A DNA stretch of 64,000 nucleotides from Sipunculus nudus (Eukaryota > Annelida > Sipuncula > Golfingiida > Sipunculidae): assembly GCA_026874595.1 (NCBI GenBank), contig CM049316.1, positions 35,223,339 through 35,287,338 of the forward strand, in the 5' to 3' direction. A program made the translations under genes and the position numbers. Below the pieces are notes generated by a model. The model made no database searches. It saw nothing but the letters and a program-made list of their open reading frames with translations, and was not told where the DNA came from. The stretch's first letter is position 1, and every line of letters begins with the position of its first letter. Positions 45,014 through 55,826 of the stretch are shown here, piece after piece.

Positions 45014-48000
45014 GAATGAAGATTCTAGGTCCAGTTGGTACAATTTGTACCCTGTTGACAGATAAACACATCTTTAAAGGTCTCAAAAATAGAGAACATA
45101 ATTCGTAAAAATTTAAAAAAAATAGAGATGGCGCACCCAGTCTGCTGAAACTGATTGAACACGTCATGATCAATATGTATGCCAAAAATCATGAGCATCA
45201 GTGTTGTAGTTATTGAGATACTGGAGTTTTTGTATCAAATTTTTCATTATTCTGGGGGGGTATTTTAGAGCCATACAGCTTAATAGATATGGGAAACAGA
45301 GACCTAATTCCATGGAGATTTTTATGGGTCTCCCTGTGTGTAAAGAATGAAGATTCTAGGTCCAGTTGTTATGATTTGTGCCCTGTTAACAGATGTTCAT
45401 ATCTTTAAAGGCTAAAAAATAGAGAATAAAATTCTGAAAAAGCCCGAAAAAATACATGTGGTGCCACCAGGCTGCAGAAACTGATGAAACACTCCATGAC
45501 CAATATCCATACAAACAATAATGGTGACTTTTCATGGGTCTCCCTGTGTTTCAAGAATGAAGATTCTTGGTCCAGTCTTTACGATTTGTGACCTGTTAAC
45601 AGATGTTTATATTTTTAAAGGTCTCAAACTAGAGAAAAAAATTCGTAAAAAAATGGAAAAATACAGGTGGCGCCACCAGTCTGCAGAAACTGATGGAACA
45701 TCTCATGATTAATATGTATGCCAAAAATCATGACCATCAGTGATGTAGTTAATGAGATACTGAAGTTTTTGTATGAAATTTTTCACTATTCTGGAGGGTA
45801 CTTTGGGGCCCCATAGCTCGAAGGATATGGGAAACAGAAACCTAATTTCAGGTTTCCATGGAGATTTTTCATGGGTCTTTTTGTGTGTAAAGAATGAAGA
45901 TTCAAGGTCTAGTCTTTACGATTTGTGCCCTGTTAACAGATGTCCACATTTTTTAAAGGTCTCAAAAATAGAGAAAAAAAAAATCGTAAAAAAATAAAAG
46001 AAATAGAGGTGGCGCACCCAGGCTGCAGAAACTGATGAAACACTCCATGATCAATATCCATGCAAACAATTATGGTGATCTCTGCATTAGTTGTTCAGAT
46101 ACTTCAGCTTTTGTATCAAATTTTCCATTATGCTGAGCTGTACTTTGTAGTGCCACAGCTCAAAGGATATGGGTAACAGAGACCTTATTTTAGGTTTCCA
46201 TGGAGACTCTTCATGGGTCTCCCTCCGGACGGACCACGGACAAAGAGTGATCGCTATAGCTCAGTTGACTGTAAGGGTCTCCCTGTGTGTAAAGAATGAA
46301 GATTCTAGGTCCAGTTGTTATGATTTGTGCCCTGTTAACAGATGTTCATATCTTTAAAGGCTAAAAAATAGAGAATAAAATTCTGAAAAAGCCCAAAAAA
46401 ATACATGTGGTGCCACCAGGCTGCAGAAACTGATGAAACACTCCATGACCAATATCCATACAAACAATTATGGTGACTTTTCATGGGTCTCCCTGTGTTT
46501 CAAGAATGAAGATTCTTGGTCCAGTCTTTACGATTTGTGACCTGTTAACAGATGTTTATATTTTTAAAGGTCTCAAACTAGAGAAAAAAATTCGTAAAAA
46601 AATGGAAAAATACAGGTGGCGCCACCAGTCTGCAGAAACTGATGGAACATCTCATGATTAATATGTATGCCAAAAATCATGACCATCAGTGATGTAGTTA
46701 ATGAGATACTGAAGTTTTTGTATGAAATTTTTCACTATTCTGGAGGGTACTTTGGGGCCCCATAGCTCGAAGGATATGGGAAACCGAAACCTAATTTCAG
46801 GTTTCCATGGAGATTTTTCATGGGTCTTCTTGTGTGTAAAGAATGAAGATTCAAGGTCTAGTCTTTACGATTTGTGCCCTGTTAACAGATGTCCACATTT
46901 TTTAAAGGTCTCAAAAATAGAGAAAAAAAATCGTAAAAAAAATAAAAAAAAATAGAGGTGGCGCACCCAGGCTGCAGAAACTGATGAAACACTCCATGAT
47001 CAATATCCATGCAAACAATTATGGTGATCTCTGCATTAGTTGTTCAGATACTTCAGCTTTTGTATCAAATTTTCCATTATGCTGAGCTGTACTTTGTAGT
47101 GCCACAGCTCAAAGGATATGGGTAACAGAGACCTTATTTTAGGTTTCCATGGAGACTCTTCATGGGTCTCCCTCCGGACGGACCACGGACAAAGAGTGAT
47201 CGCTATAGCTCAGTTGACTGTAAGGGTCTCCCTGTGTGTAAAGAATGAAGATTCTAGGTCCAGTTGTTATGATTTGTGCCCTGTTAACAGATGTTCATAT
47301 CTTTAAAGGCTAAAAAATAGAGAATAAAATTCTGAAAAAGCCCGAAAAAATACATGTGGTGCCACCAGGCTGCAGAAACTGATGAAACACTCCATGACCA
47401 ATATCCATACAAACAATTATGGTAACTTTTCATGGGTCTCCCTGTGTTTCAAGAATGAAGATTCTTGGTCCAGTCTTTACGATTTGTGACCTGTTAACAG
47501 ATGTTTATATTTTTAAAGGTCTCAAAACTAGAGAAAAAAATTCGTAAAAAAATGGAAAAATACAGGTGGCGCCACCAGTCTGCAGAAACTGATGGAACAT
47601 CTCATGATTAATATGTATGCCAAAAATCATGACCATCAGTGATGTAGTTAATGAGATACTGAAGTTTTTGTATGACATTTTTCACTATTCTGGAGGGTAC
47701 TTTGGGGCCCCATAGCTCGAAGGATATGGGAAACCGAAACCTAATTTCAGGTTTCCATGGAGATTTTTCATGGGTCTTCTTGTGTGTAAAGAATGAAGAT
47801 TCAAGGTCTAGTCTTTACGATTTGTGCCCTGTTAACAGATGTTCATATCTTTAAAGGCTAAAAAATAGAGAATAAAATTCTGAAAAAGCCCAAAAAAATA
47901 CATGTGGTGCCACCAGGCTGCAGAAACTGATGAAACACTCCATGACCAATATCCATACAAACAATTATGGTGACTTTTCATGGGTCTCCCTGTGTTTCAA

Positions 48001-51000
48001 GAATGAAGATTCTTGGTCCAGTCTTTACGATTTGTGACCTGTTAACAGATGTTTATATTTTTAAAGGTCTCAAACTAGAGAAAAAAATTCGTAAAAAAAT
48101 GGAAAAATACAGGTGGCGCCACCAGTCTGCAGAAACTGATGGAACATCTCATGATTAATATGTATGCCAAAAATCATGACCATCAGTGATGTAGTTAATG
48201 AGATACTGAAGTTTTTGTATGAAATTTTTCACTATTCTGGAGGGTACTTTGGGGCCCCATAGCTCGAAGGATATGGGAAACCGAAACCTAATTTCAGGTT
48301 TCCATGGAGATTTTTCATGGGTCTTCTTGTGTGTAAAGAATGAAGATTCAAGGTCTAGTCTTTACGATTTGTGCCCTGTTAACAGATGTCCACATTTTTT
48401 AAAGGTCTCAAAAATAGAGAAAAAAAATCGTAAAAAAAATAAAAAAAAATAGAGGTGGCGCACCCAGGCTGCAGAAACTGATGAAACACTCCATGATCAA
48501 TATCCATGCAAACAATTATGGTGATCTCTGCATTAGTTGTTCAGATACTTCAGCTTTTGTATCAAATTTTCCATTATGCTGAGCTGTACTTTGTAGTGCC
48601 ACAGCTCAAAGGATATGGGTAACAGAGACCTTATTTTAGGTTTCCATGGAGACTCTTCATGGGTCTCCCTCCGGACGGACCACGGACAAAGAGTGATCGC
48701 TATAGCTCAGTTGACTGTAAGGGTCTCCCTGTGTGTAAAGAATGAAGATTCTAGGTCCAGTTGTTATGATTTGTGCCCTGTTAACAGATGTTCATATCTT
48801 TAAAGGCTAAAAAATAGAGAATAAAATTCTGAAAAAGCCCGAAAAAATACATGTGGTGCCACCAGGCTGCAGAAACTGATGAAACACTCCATGACCAATA
48901 TCCATACAAACAATTATGGTAACTTTTCATGGGTCTCCCTGTGTTTCAAGAATGAAGATTCTTGGTCCAGTCTTTACGATTTGTGACCTGTTAACAGATG
49001 TTTATATTTTTAAAGGTCTCAAAACTAGAGAAAAAAATTCGTAAAAAAATGGAAAAATACAGGTGGCGCCACCAGTCTGCAGAAACTGATGGAACATCTC
49101 ATGATTAATATGTATGCCAAAAATCATGACCATCAGTGATGTAGTTAATGAGATACTGAAGTTTTTGTATGACATTTTTCACTATTCTGGAGGGTACTTT
49201 GGGGCCCCATAGCTCGAAGGATATGGGAAACCGAAACCTAATTTCAGGTTTCCATGGAGATTTTTCATGGGTCTTCTTGTGTGTAAAGAATGAAGATTCA
49301 AGGTCTAGTCTTTACGATTTGTGCCCTGTTAACAGATGTTCATATCTTTAAAGGCTAAAAAATAGAGAATAAAATTCTGAAAAAGCCCAAAAAAATACAT
49401 GTGGTGCCACCAGGCTGCAGAAACTGATGAAACACTCCATGACCAATATCCATACAAACAATTATGGTGACTTTTCATGGGTCTCCCTGTGTTTCAAGAA
49501 TGAAGATTCTTGGTCCAGTCTTTACGATTTGTGACCTGTTAACAGATGTTTATATTTTTAAAGGTCTCAAACTAGAGAAAAAAATTCGTAAAAAAATGGA
49601 AAAATACAGGTGGCGCCACCAGTCTGCAGAAACTGATGGAACATCTCATGATTAATATGTATGCCAAAAATCATGACCATCAGTGATGTAGTTAATGAGA
49701 TACTGAAGTTTTTGTATGAAATTTTTCACTATTCTGGAGGGTACTTTGGGGCCCCATAGCTCGAAGGATATGGGAAACCGAAACCTAATTTCAGGTTTCC
49801 ATGGAGATTTTTCATGGGTCTTCTTGTGTGTAAAGAATGAAGATTCAAGGTCTAGTCTTTACGATTTGTGCCCTGTTAACAGATGTCCACATTTTTTAAA
49901 GGTCTCAAAAATAGAGAAAAAAAATCGTAAAAAAAATAAAAAAAAATAGAGGTGGCGCACCCAGGCTGCAGAAACTGATGAAACACTCCATGATCAATAT
50001 CCATGCAAACAATTATGGTGATCTCTGCATTAGTTGTTCAGATACTTCAGCTTTTGTATCAAATTTTCCATTATGCTGAGCTGTACTTTGTAGTGCCACA
50101 GCTCAAAGGATATGGGTAACAGAGACCTTATTTTAGGTTTCCATGGAGACTCTTCATGGGTCTCCCTCCGGACGGACCACGGACAAAGAGTGATCGCTAT
50201 AGCTCAGTTGACTGTAAGGGTCTCCCTGTGTGTAAAGAATGAAGATTCTAGGTCCAGTTGTTATGATTTGTGCCCTGTTAACAGATGTTCATATCTTTAA
50301 AGGCTAAAAAATAGAGAATAAAATTCTGAAAAAGCCCGAAAAAATACATGTGGTGCCACCAGGCTGCAGAAACTGATGAAACACTCCATGACCAATATCC
50401 ATACAAACAATTATGGTAACTTTTCATGGGTCTCCCTGTGTTTCAAGAATGAAGATTCTTGGTCCAGTCTTTACGATTTGTGACCTGTTAACAGATGTTT
50501 ATATTTTTAAAGGTCTCAAAACTAGAGAAAAAAATTCGTAAAAAAATGGAAAAATACAGGTGGCGCCACCAGTCTGCAGAAACTGATGGAACATCTCATG
50601 ATTAATATGTATGCCAAAAATCATGACCATCAGTGATGTAGTTAATGAGATACTGAAGTTTTTGTATGACATTTTTCACTATTCTGGAGGGTACTTTGGG
50701 GCCCCATAGCTCGAAGGATATGGGAAACCGAAACCTAATTTCAGGTTTCCATGGAGATTTTTCATGGGTCTTCTTGTGTGTAAAGAATGAAGATTCAAGG
50801 TCTAGTCTTTACGATTTGTGCCCTGTTAACAGATGTTCATATCTTTAAAGGCTAAAAAATAGAGAATAAAATTCTGAAAAAGCCCAAAAAAATACATGTG
50901 GTGCCACCAGGCTGCAGAAACTGATGAAACACTCCATGACCAATATCCATACAAACAATTATGGTGACTTTTCATGGGTCTCCCTGTGTTTCAAGAATGA

Positions 51001-52640
51001 AGATTCTTGGTCCAGTCTTTACGATTTGTGACCTGTTAACAGATGTTTATATTTTTAAAGGTCTCAAACTAGAGAAAAAAATTCGTAAAAAAATGGAAAA
51101 ATACAGGTGGCGCCACCAGTCTGCAGAAACTGATGGAACATCTCATGATTAATATGTATGCCAAAAATCATGACCATCAGTGATGTAGTTAATGAGATAC
51201 TGAAGTTTTTGTATGAAATTTTTCACTATTCTGGAGGGTACTTTGGGGCCCCATAGCTCGAAGGATATGGGAAACCGAAACCTAATTTCAGGTTTCCATG
51301 GAGATTTTTCATGGGTCTTCTTGTGTGTAAAGAATGAAGATTCAAGGTCTAGTCTTTACGATTTGTGCCCTGTTAACAGATGTCCACATTTTTTAAAGGT
51401 CTCAAAAATAGAGAAAAAAAATCGTAAAAAAAATAAAAAAAAAATAGAGGTGGCGCACCCAGGCTGCAGAAACTGATGAAACACTCCATGATCAATATCC
51501 ATGCAAACAATTATGGTGATCTCTGCATTAGTTGTTCAGATACTTCAGCTTTTGTATCAAATTTTCCATTATGCTGAGCTGTACTTTGTAGTGCCACAGC
51601 TCAAAGGATATGGGTAACAGAGACCTTATTTTAGGTTTCCATGGAGACTCTTCATGGGTCTCCCTCCGGACGGACCACGGACAAAGAGTGATCGCTATAG
51701 CTCAGTTGACTGTAAGGGTCTCCCTGTGTGTAAAGAATGAAGATTCTAGGTCCAGTTGTTATGATTTGTGCCCTGTTAACAGATGTTCATATCTTTAAAG
51801 GCTAAAAAATAGAGAATAAAATTCTGAAAAAGCCCGAAAAAATACATGTGGTGCCACCAGGCTGCAGAAACTGATGAAACACTCCATGACCAATATCCAT
51901 ACAAACAATTATGGTAACTTTTCATGGGTCTCCCTGTGTTTCAAGAATGAAGATTCTTGGTCCAGTCTTTACGATTTGTGACCTGTTAACAGATGTTTAT
52001 ATTTTTAAAGGTCTCAAAACTAGAGAAAAAAATTCGTAAAAAAATGGAAAAATACAGGTGGCGCCACCAGTCTGCAGAAACTGATGGAACATCTCATGAT
52101 TAATATGTATGCCAAAAATCATGACCATCAGTGATGTAGTTAATGAGATACTGAAGTTTTTGTATGAAATTTTTCACTATTCTGGAGGGTACTTTGGGGC
52201 CCCATAGCTCGAAGGATATGGGAAACAGAAACCTAATTTCAGGTTTCCATGGAGATTTTTCATGGGTCTTCTTGTGTGTAAAGAATGAAGATTCAAGGTC
52301 TAGTCTTTACGATTTGTGCCCTGTTAACAGATGTCCACATTTTTTAAAGGTCTCAAAAATAGAGAAAAAAAATCGTAAAAAAATAAAAAAAATAGAGGTG
52401 GCGCACCCAGGCTGCAGAAACTGATGAAACACTCCATGATCAATATCCATGCAAACAATTATGGTGATCTCTGCATTAGTTGTTCAGATACTTCAGCTTT
52501 TGTATCAAATTTTCCATTATGCTGAGCTGTACTTTGTAGTGCCACAGCTCAAAGGATATGGGTAACAGAGACCTTATTTTAGGTTTCCATGGAGACTCTT
52601 CATGGGTCTCCCTCCGGACGGACCACGGACAAAGAGTGAT
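45014..52640 (+). repeat. Higher-order tandem array, 949/1497-bp periods
   Basis: The anchor GAATGAAGATTC recurs at 45014, 45345, 45555, 45892, 46294, 46504, 46841, 47243, 47453, 47791, 48001, 48338, 48740 and so on. Intervals define monomers A (210), B (337-338) and C (402). The order is ABC, ABC, then three copies of a five-monomer unit A-B'-A*-B-C (1497 bp, starting 47243, 48740 and 50237), then a final ABC from 51734 to the hairpin. Copies of the 1497-bp unit differ at very few sites by eye, so expansion or homogenisation is recent. Confidence 0.93.
47791..48000 (+). repeat. Chimeric monomer A* (C head, A body)
   Basis: It begins with the C-type GATTCAAGGTCTAGTC, then switches inside GATTTGTGCCCTGTTAACAG to the A-type TTCATATCTTTAAAGGC. 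The same junction is repeated at 49288 and 50785. It marks the unequal exchange that removed one C monomer and created the 1497-bp unit. Confidence 0.85.
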
Positions 52641-52690
52641 CGCTATAGCTCAGTTGACTTACAGTCAACTGAGCTAAAAATAACCCAACT

Positions 52691-53495
52691 CTTTGGCCAT
52701 GGGATGTATACATTCTACCGTTGCAGTCATGGAACTGATATATTCTGAAGATATCAAAATTCTGTATGACTTCGAAAATATGTTAAAGCCAGATATGGTA
52801 AGCACTGATCGAAATACTACCCGATATCATATGTTGAAACGTCACTTGAGTTAGGAAATACTACCCAAAATGACATTTTTGTGTACATTTAGCCAAGTAT
52901 TATTATCACTAGCTAGTGATTATTTCGTTAATGAACGAAATGTAAACATTAAAAAAAAACAATGTCTTATCCTTTAGCAGCAGCAGACGTATTAGAGGAA
53001 AGGATATTGTAGCGTAAATTTAAATAGAGCAATGAAGTGAAGTATAACAATATCTGACAAAAAAGCCAACACAACTCTGAAACACAGGTGTGGCCGCGAG
53101 AACAAAGAGGCTCTAAGAATAATATGGAATAATTGCGCTGGACCTTACGTAATCTTAAATAAAGCTGATAGCCAATCATCTCCGTGTATCCGATATTCCT
53201 CCTTACTTTGGGGTCTATCATGTAAACGTTTTCCTAGCTGGCCCCATTTGAGTTGCTGAAGAAGTACCCTAAAGGGTTGGGAAAGGAAGACTGCAGCGCT
53301 GCGTTTTTTTTTCTTTGCTTTAGTATCAAAATATTTTAAGTGCTACAAATAAAAACTATGGTAATTAGACAGTGTCATTTAAATTTTTATATAAAATGTA
53401 CAACTTGATAGCTGATAGCGCACCATAGAAATCTTAAAAGGGGTGATTATGGGAAACAACTATTTTCCTCAACTGCCAATCATTCCTCCTATGCG

Positions 53496-53497
<2 letters not shown>
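52691..53497. other. Intergenic, no gene seen
   Basis: AT-rich DNA. Minus frame 52967-53221 shows no motif or splice support. Confidence 0.45.

Positions 53498-53544
<47 letters not shown>
53498..53544. repeat. (ATT)n microsatellite
   Basis: About 15 ATT units. Confidence 0.95.
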
Positions 53545-53547
<3 letters not shown>

Positions 53548-53744
53548 CCAAAAATATAACACTCAGGAAATTTCGCCCTGTGGAGGCTCATGTTTGGAGT
53601 TGTAGCTTCTGACCACTATATCATTGATAATTTAAGTCACTTCATCAGACTGCCACTTTAGACCAAATGTTACCTGATTTTTGCATTAAATGATCAAGGC
53701 TTTTGGAACCCCGGTGTTAATTAGAAGCATCATTACAGTGTGGT

Positions 53745-53807
53745 GCTAATCCGGATCAAGGGACGGTTCTTTACTCGTAGCGGAGGTATGCGCTCTACCA
53801 AAGGCCA
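53745..53807 (-). repeat. tRNA-derived SINE fragment
   Basis: The minus strand has TGGCCTTTGGTAGAGCGCAT (D-arm/A-box-like), CCTCCGCTACGAGTAAAG, and GTCCCTTGATCCGG (degenerate T-arm/B box). The order and spacing fit a tRNA, but stems are broken. Confidence 0.5.
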
Positions 53808-55245
53808 CTCTTCTTCGTCATTCGGAACTCCTCGGCCGAATCCGTTGGCTTCCAACCTCGGATGTACATAGGGGGCCGATAAGGAAAATATTCCGGCAAG
53901 CTCAAAGCTAGGTCAACTGCACACCTGCACTTTGTATAAGAGCAAAACAACGTATTTTGTGTAAAAGGACTGCCAATCCTCACATATTCTACCTTTAAAG
54001 CTATAAGACATACACTGATCCAAGAAACAGACCGAAAAATCCCAGGTATACTGATTTGGACCGCACGAGGATACAGTTCCCGGCCAGTAAGTGCACCTCA
54101 GTGGGCGATGTATGAGGCATTTGTGATAAACTGAACTATCCAGTTAAATTAATGTCGGAACCTGGTCATACTTGCTGTTTAGCAAAATATCATGCCCATA
54201 TAATACACAATATAATGGCGAATCAATTTATTCTTTGTGGAAACAGTGATTTTTTCTATGACGAGTCAGTAGAAATGATATCCCGGTGGATTTCCGGCAA
54301 ACTTCTCCAAAATTGGTGGATTATCATTGGGCCATAGATTCGGCGGAGGAGTTCCGAAAGTCTGCTTCGTGAATAGTCTCTACTTTTGCTAAGATAGTTA
54401 AAGACATTGTTGTATCATTCTTGTAATAAATGTGTGATGTGTAAAATCATTTTGTTGGAGAATCCAAAAATGTAACATGTTTTTTTTTTAATCTTTGAAT
54501 GTAACGTACTTTTCCCATGTGATAATCCTTATGAGGTTCACCAATACATAAACCGAGTGTATAAATAGCTTTCTACTGGCGGCGTGACTATTAGAGTGGG
54601 CTGTTGCGGTCCGTCCAAGGTTTGATGGTTTTCTCGGGTACTCAGGATTCCTCCGTGCCTAATCCATGGAGAGTTGCTCGCATTAGTTACCATAACTACT
54701 TAGACAGTCCACGTAAAATGAATATAGTTTAAATTGAATAAATAAAAGGGACGGTTTTCAGCTTGAAATCCACATTCCTTCAGCTTATATGTGTACATGC
54801 GTGCAATTTCCCCTAAAATGACGTCACCCCATCTTCGCTGGGCGTACAGGATCCGTGAGCCCACCCTACCACTGTAATCTCCTGTCGATTCAGATACACA
54901 CAAGCACGCATATATTCTGAAGCATTATATACGTACACACATCATATATGCGCACATTGTTTTTAAGCTTTAATCCCAATATTATTTGCGGTTTTCGGGT
55001 GTGGTCGCAAAAAAAAAACTTATTCTATTTAAAATTAGTCCCTTTGCCAGCAAACTCTCTCCCGGATGTTCTGGACTCTTTTGGTGTCGCTTCGTCCAGT
55101 TCAAACAGAACCCTAATTGGTCAGTCCTCCCCTTGATTCCACATGGCCTGTAACGGGGCCCGACATTTTAAATACAGACTAAAGCCCGGATGTCGCAAGC
55201 CTGATGCCGTAGGTTAAAGTGAAGAGACTTAAAACACACCGGTAA
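53808..55245. other. Intergenic, repeat-like but unclassified
   Basis: TTCGG-ACTCCTC-GCCGAAT near 53820-53840 recurs inverted as ATTCGGCGGAGGAGTTCCGAA near 54337-54358, so a fold-back element of about 540 bp may lie here. No gene was recognised. Confidence 0.35.
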
Positions 55246-55568
55246 GGCCAAAAAATATTAAAGGTATGGTTCTCAGGCACCGCCCGCATCAAACTTTTCT
55301 TTTTTCGATTTTCAACAAAAACTTACCGATTTTGAGTTGCAGCCGCATGGATATTTCTTTCAAGTAGATAAAATCATACAATTTTCTTTGTTATGTAGTG
55401 CTGTAGCTTGTTTAGCAAAATAAATCTGTTATTATCATGTTTTTCCCTTATCATTTGACATTTTTATCGAAACATACACAAAAATTAAAAATTAAAAAAA
55501 AAACCGCCCGCCCGCATTGATTTCTGAAAAAAAGTGCCTGAGAACCATATCTTTTTTTTATTTTGGCC
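55246..55568. mobile_element. Harbinger-like MITE, copy 2 (323 bp)
   Basis: Inverted ends GGCCAAAAAATATTAAAGGT and CTTTTTTTTATTTTGGCC are flanked by a perfect TAA duplication (55243-55245 and 55569-55571). Interior identity with copy 1 is high (TTTCAAGTAGATAAAATCAT, AACCGCCCGCCCGCATTGAT). It sits about 60 bases past the stop codon of the lectin gene on the minus strand. Confidence 0.85.
55545..55562 (-). promoter_or_regulatory. Candidate polyadenylation signal supplied by a MITE
   Basis: AAAATAAAAAAAAG on the minus strand, 70-80 bases past the stop of the lectin gene, lies in the terminal repeat of the Harbinger-like MITE. Confidence 0.4.
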
Positions 55569-55629
55569 TAAGGTCCGGTATGTTTTTTTAACAAGGGTGT
55601 GTAATCAGGTCGAGGTATACAGTTCTCGT

Positions 55630-55826
55630 CTAACTAGGCTTCTGTAGCACAATAATTGGTACAAGTGGCTCCTGTGCGCCACACAGATTTCTTTTCAGGA
55701 TCTTCAGGTCACGGCGGATGTTGTTTAGATCCATCAGGAAAAACATGACCATTTCACACGTCACCAGAATCAGAGCTGTCAAACCAAAATACTCAGCCAG
55801 GTATGCCTCAGCTGGTCCCGGCGGAT
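55630..55826 (-). CDS. Lectin gene, terminal exon: transmembrane segment and tail
   Basis: The 197-nt exon after tttttttcag encodes PPGPAEAYLAEYFGLTALIL, VTCEMVMFFLMDLNNIRRDL and KILKRNLCGAQEPLVPIIVL, then QKPS and TAG. About 20 hydrophobic residues (YFGLTALILVTCEMVMFFLM) are followed by Arg/Lys, giving an inside-positive tail. The phase (T|AT) fits the stalk exon exactly. It is too short as an ATG frame to appear in a simple open-frame scan. Confidence 0.72.

Larger units (their letters stand above)
44638..52690 (+). mobile_element. Helitron-like element with hugely expanded internal array
   Basis: The left end AACAAGTGATTATGGGTCAT then GACGCTCAGCTGACT matches the element at 2136. The right end is a perfect 14-bp-stem hairpin TAGCTCAGTTGACT-TAC-AGTCAACTGAGCTA (about 52651-52681), followed by AAAATAACCC. 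The interior is the tandem array described separately. The 5' GCTCAGCTGACT equals the hairpin arm with one change. About 8.05 kb with no transposase; all small frames in it are array artefacts. Confidence 0.65.

Noticed and set aside
45521-52424. Many repeated 60-87-codon plus-strand frames such as those beginning MVTFHGSPCVSRMK
   Set aside because: They recur with the satellite periods, end where monomers change, and have no domain signature; they are products of the tandem array.
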